Origin: Erodium maritimum
Taxonomy: Eukaryota; Streptophyta; Magnoliopsida; Geraniales; Geraniaceae
DNA length: 64,000 nucleotides
Assembly (NCBI GenBank): GCA_963921825.1
Contig: OY997590.1
Coordinates: 43,665,039 to 43,729,038 of the forward strand
Direction of reading: 5' to 3'
This document shows positions 63,784 through 64,000 of the stretch, one piece after another (the stretch's first letter is position 1; each line of letters starts with the position of its first letter). The position numbers and the translations under genes were made by a program. Below the pieces are notes generated by a model. It ran no database searches and was not told the DNA's origin. It saw nothing but the letters and a program-made list of their open reading frames with translations.

Positions 63784-64000
63784 TGTCACGCCCCAATTTC
63801 AGAGAACCGAACTCGGGACGCGAACATTTAAAATCATAAAAAAAAACACTTGAACCTGTTTTGAATAAAAGCTTTGACATTTCCATTTAGTTCTCAAAAA
63901 TAATAATATTTACAATACAAAACGTCCCAACAAGTGGACAAGGTACAATATCCGTCACTAGACTCGACAAAAATAAAGACCAGACTCCGCTCCTAGCTCC
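63784..64000 (-). repeat. Start of a second LTR D, cut by the window edge
   Basis: Identical to 56388 onwards apart from single-base changes around the A-run near 63835. It implies that a further copy of element D, perhaps with its true 5' end, lies to the right. Confidence 0.9.

Larger units (their letters stand above)
48606..64000 (-). mobile_element. Reina-like chromovirus E, heavily interrupted, right end outside the window
   Basis: Minus-strand element with LTR 48606-49010. It reads, with insertions, chromodomain end, integrase, RNase H, RT, protease and gag zinc region, up to 56387. Short LTR and the integrase-end motif L-S-P-R-F-Y-G-x-F-Q-V-I-x-R-I-G-K-V-A-Y-K-L suit the Reina group. 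It is interrupted by a solo LTR, a LINE piece and element D; a second copy of its protease part appears at 63415. The 5' LTR should lie right of 64000. Confidence 0.8.

Overview
The window reads as plant nuclear DNA, most probably from a eudicot. The support is plant-type LTR retrotransposons (copia, Tekay-like and Reina-like chromoviruses, an Athila/Tat-like element), plant LINEs, TTA-duplicating Harbinger-type elements, and one intron-containing gene with GT..AG introns. The species cannot be named from sequence alone. Most of the 64 kb is nested transposable elements; host gene sequence is confined to about 40.5-48.6 kb.

Positions 1-30284 are one nest. The outer host is a plus-strand Tekay-like element (here 'B'): LTR tail to 3494, primer-binding site at 3495, leader, gag in two pieces (13015-13536 and 24736-25665), and an unusually long 3' LTR (25704-30284). 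B has lost protease to integrase. Its leader is interrupted by a minus-strand copia element (3568-11963, 1688-bp LTRs, GTTAA target duplication). Its gag is interrupted by a minus-strand relative 'C' (13537-24735), which itself carries a solo copia LTR (18416-20103, GTCCA target duplication). The left edge is a 2427-bp tandem duplication whose middle LTR is a recombinant.

Positions 30285-40090 hold low-information intergenic DNA, a foldback element, a Harbinger accessory-protein remnant, and a minus-strand Athila/Tat-like element 'F' (32681-39630) reduced to LTRs, gag and protease pieces. Positions 40541-45848 hold the best host gene: a four-exon, minus-strand, 216-residue helix-hairpin-helix protein of the DNA-glycosylase type, with a 4.5-kb third intron containing a dead antisense LINE and an E2F-like site just upstream of the ATG. 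A Harbinger-type element with perfect 13-bp inverted ends lies at 47173-48070.

From 48606 to the right edge is a second nest. A Reina-like chromovirus 'E' has landed in an exon of a coiled-coil gene whose last two exons survive at 48209-48605. E is interrupted by a solo Tekay-type LTR (49229-52338), by a 5'-truncated LINE (54700-55611), and by a minus-strand Tekay-like element 'D' (from 56388). A 7.4-kb tandem duplication with a short microhomology junction repeats the E/D boundary at 63415-64000.

Nearly every coding region of the elements is broken, yet copia LTR pairs are almost identical, so mobilisation in trans and LTR-LTR recombination dominate the recent history. No wholly unknown gene system is evident. 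The most interesting signals are the recombinant LTR, the conserved dyads in the LTRs, the pol-less elements, and the two host genes shaped by insertions.
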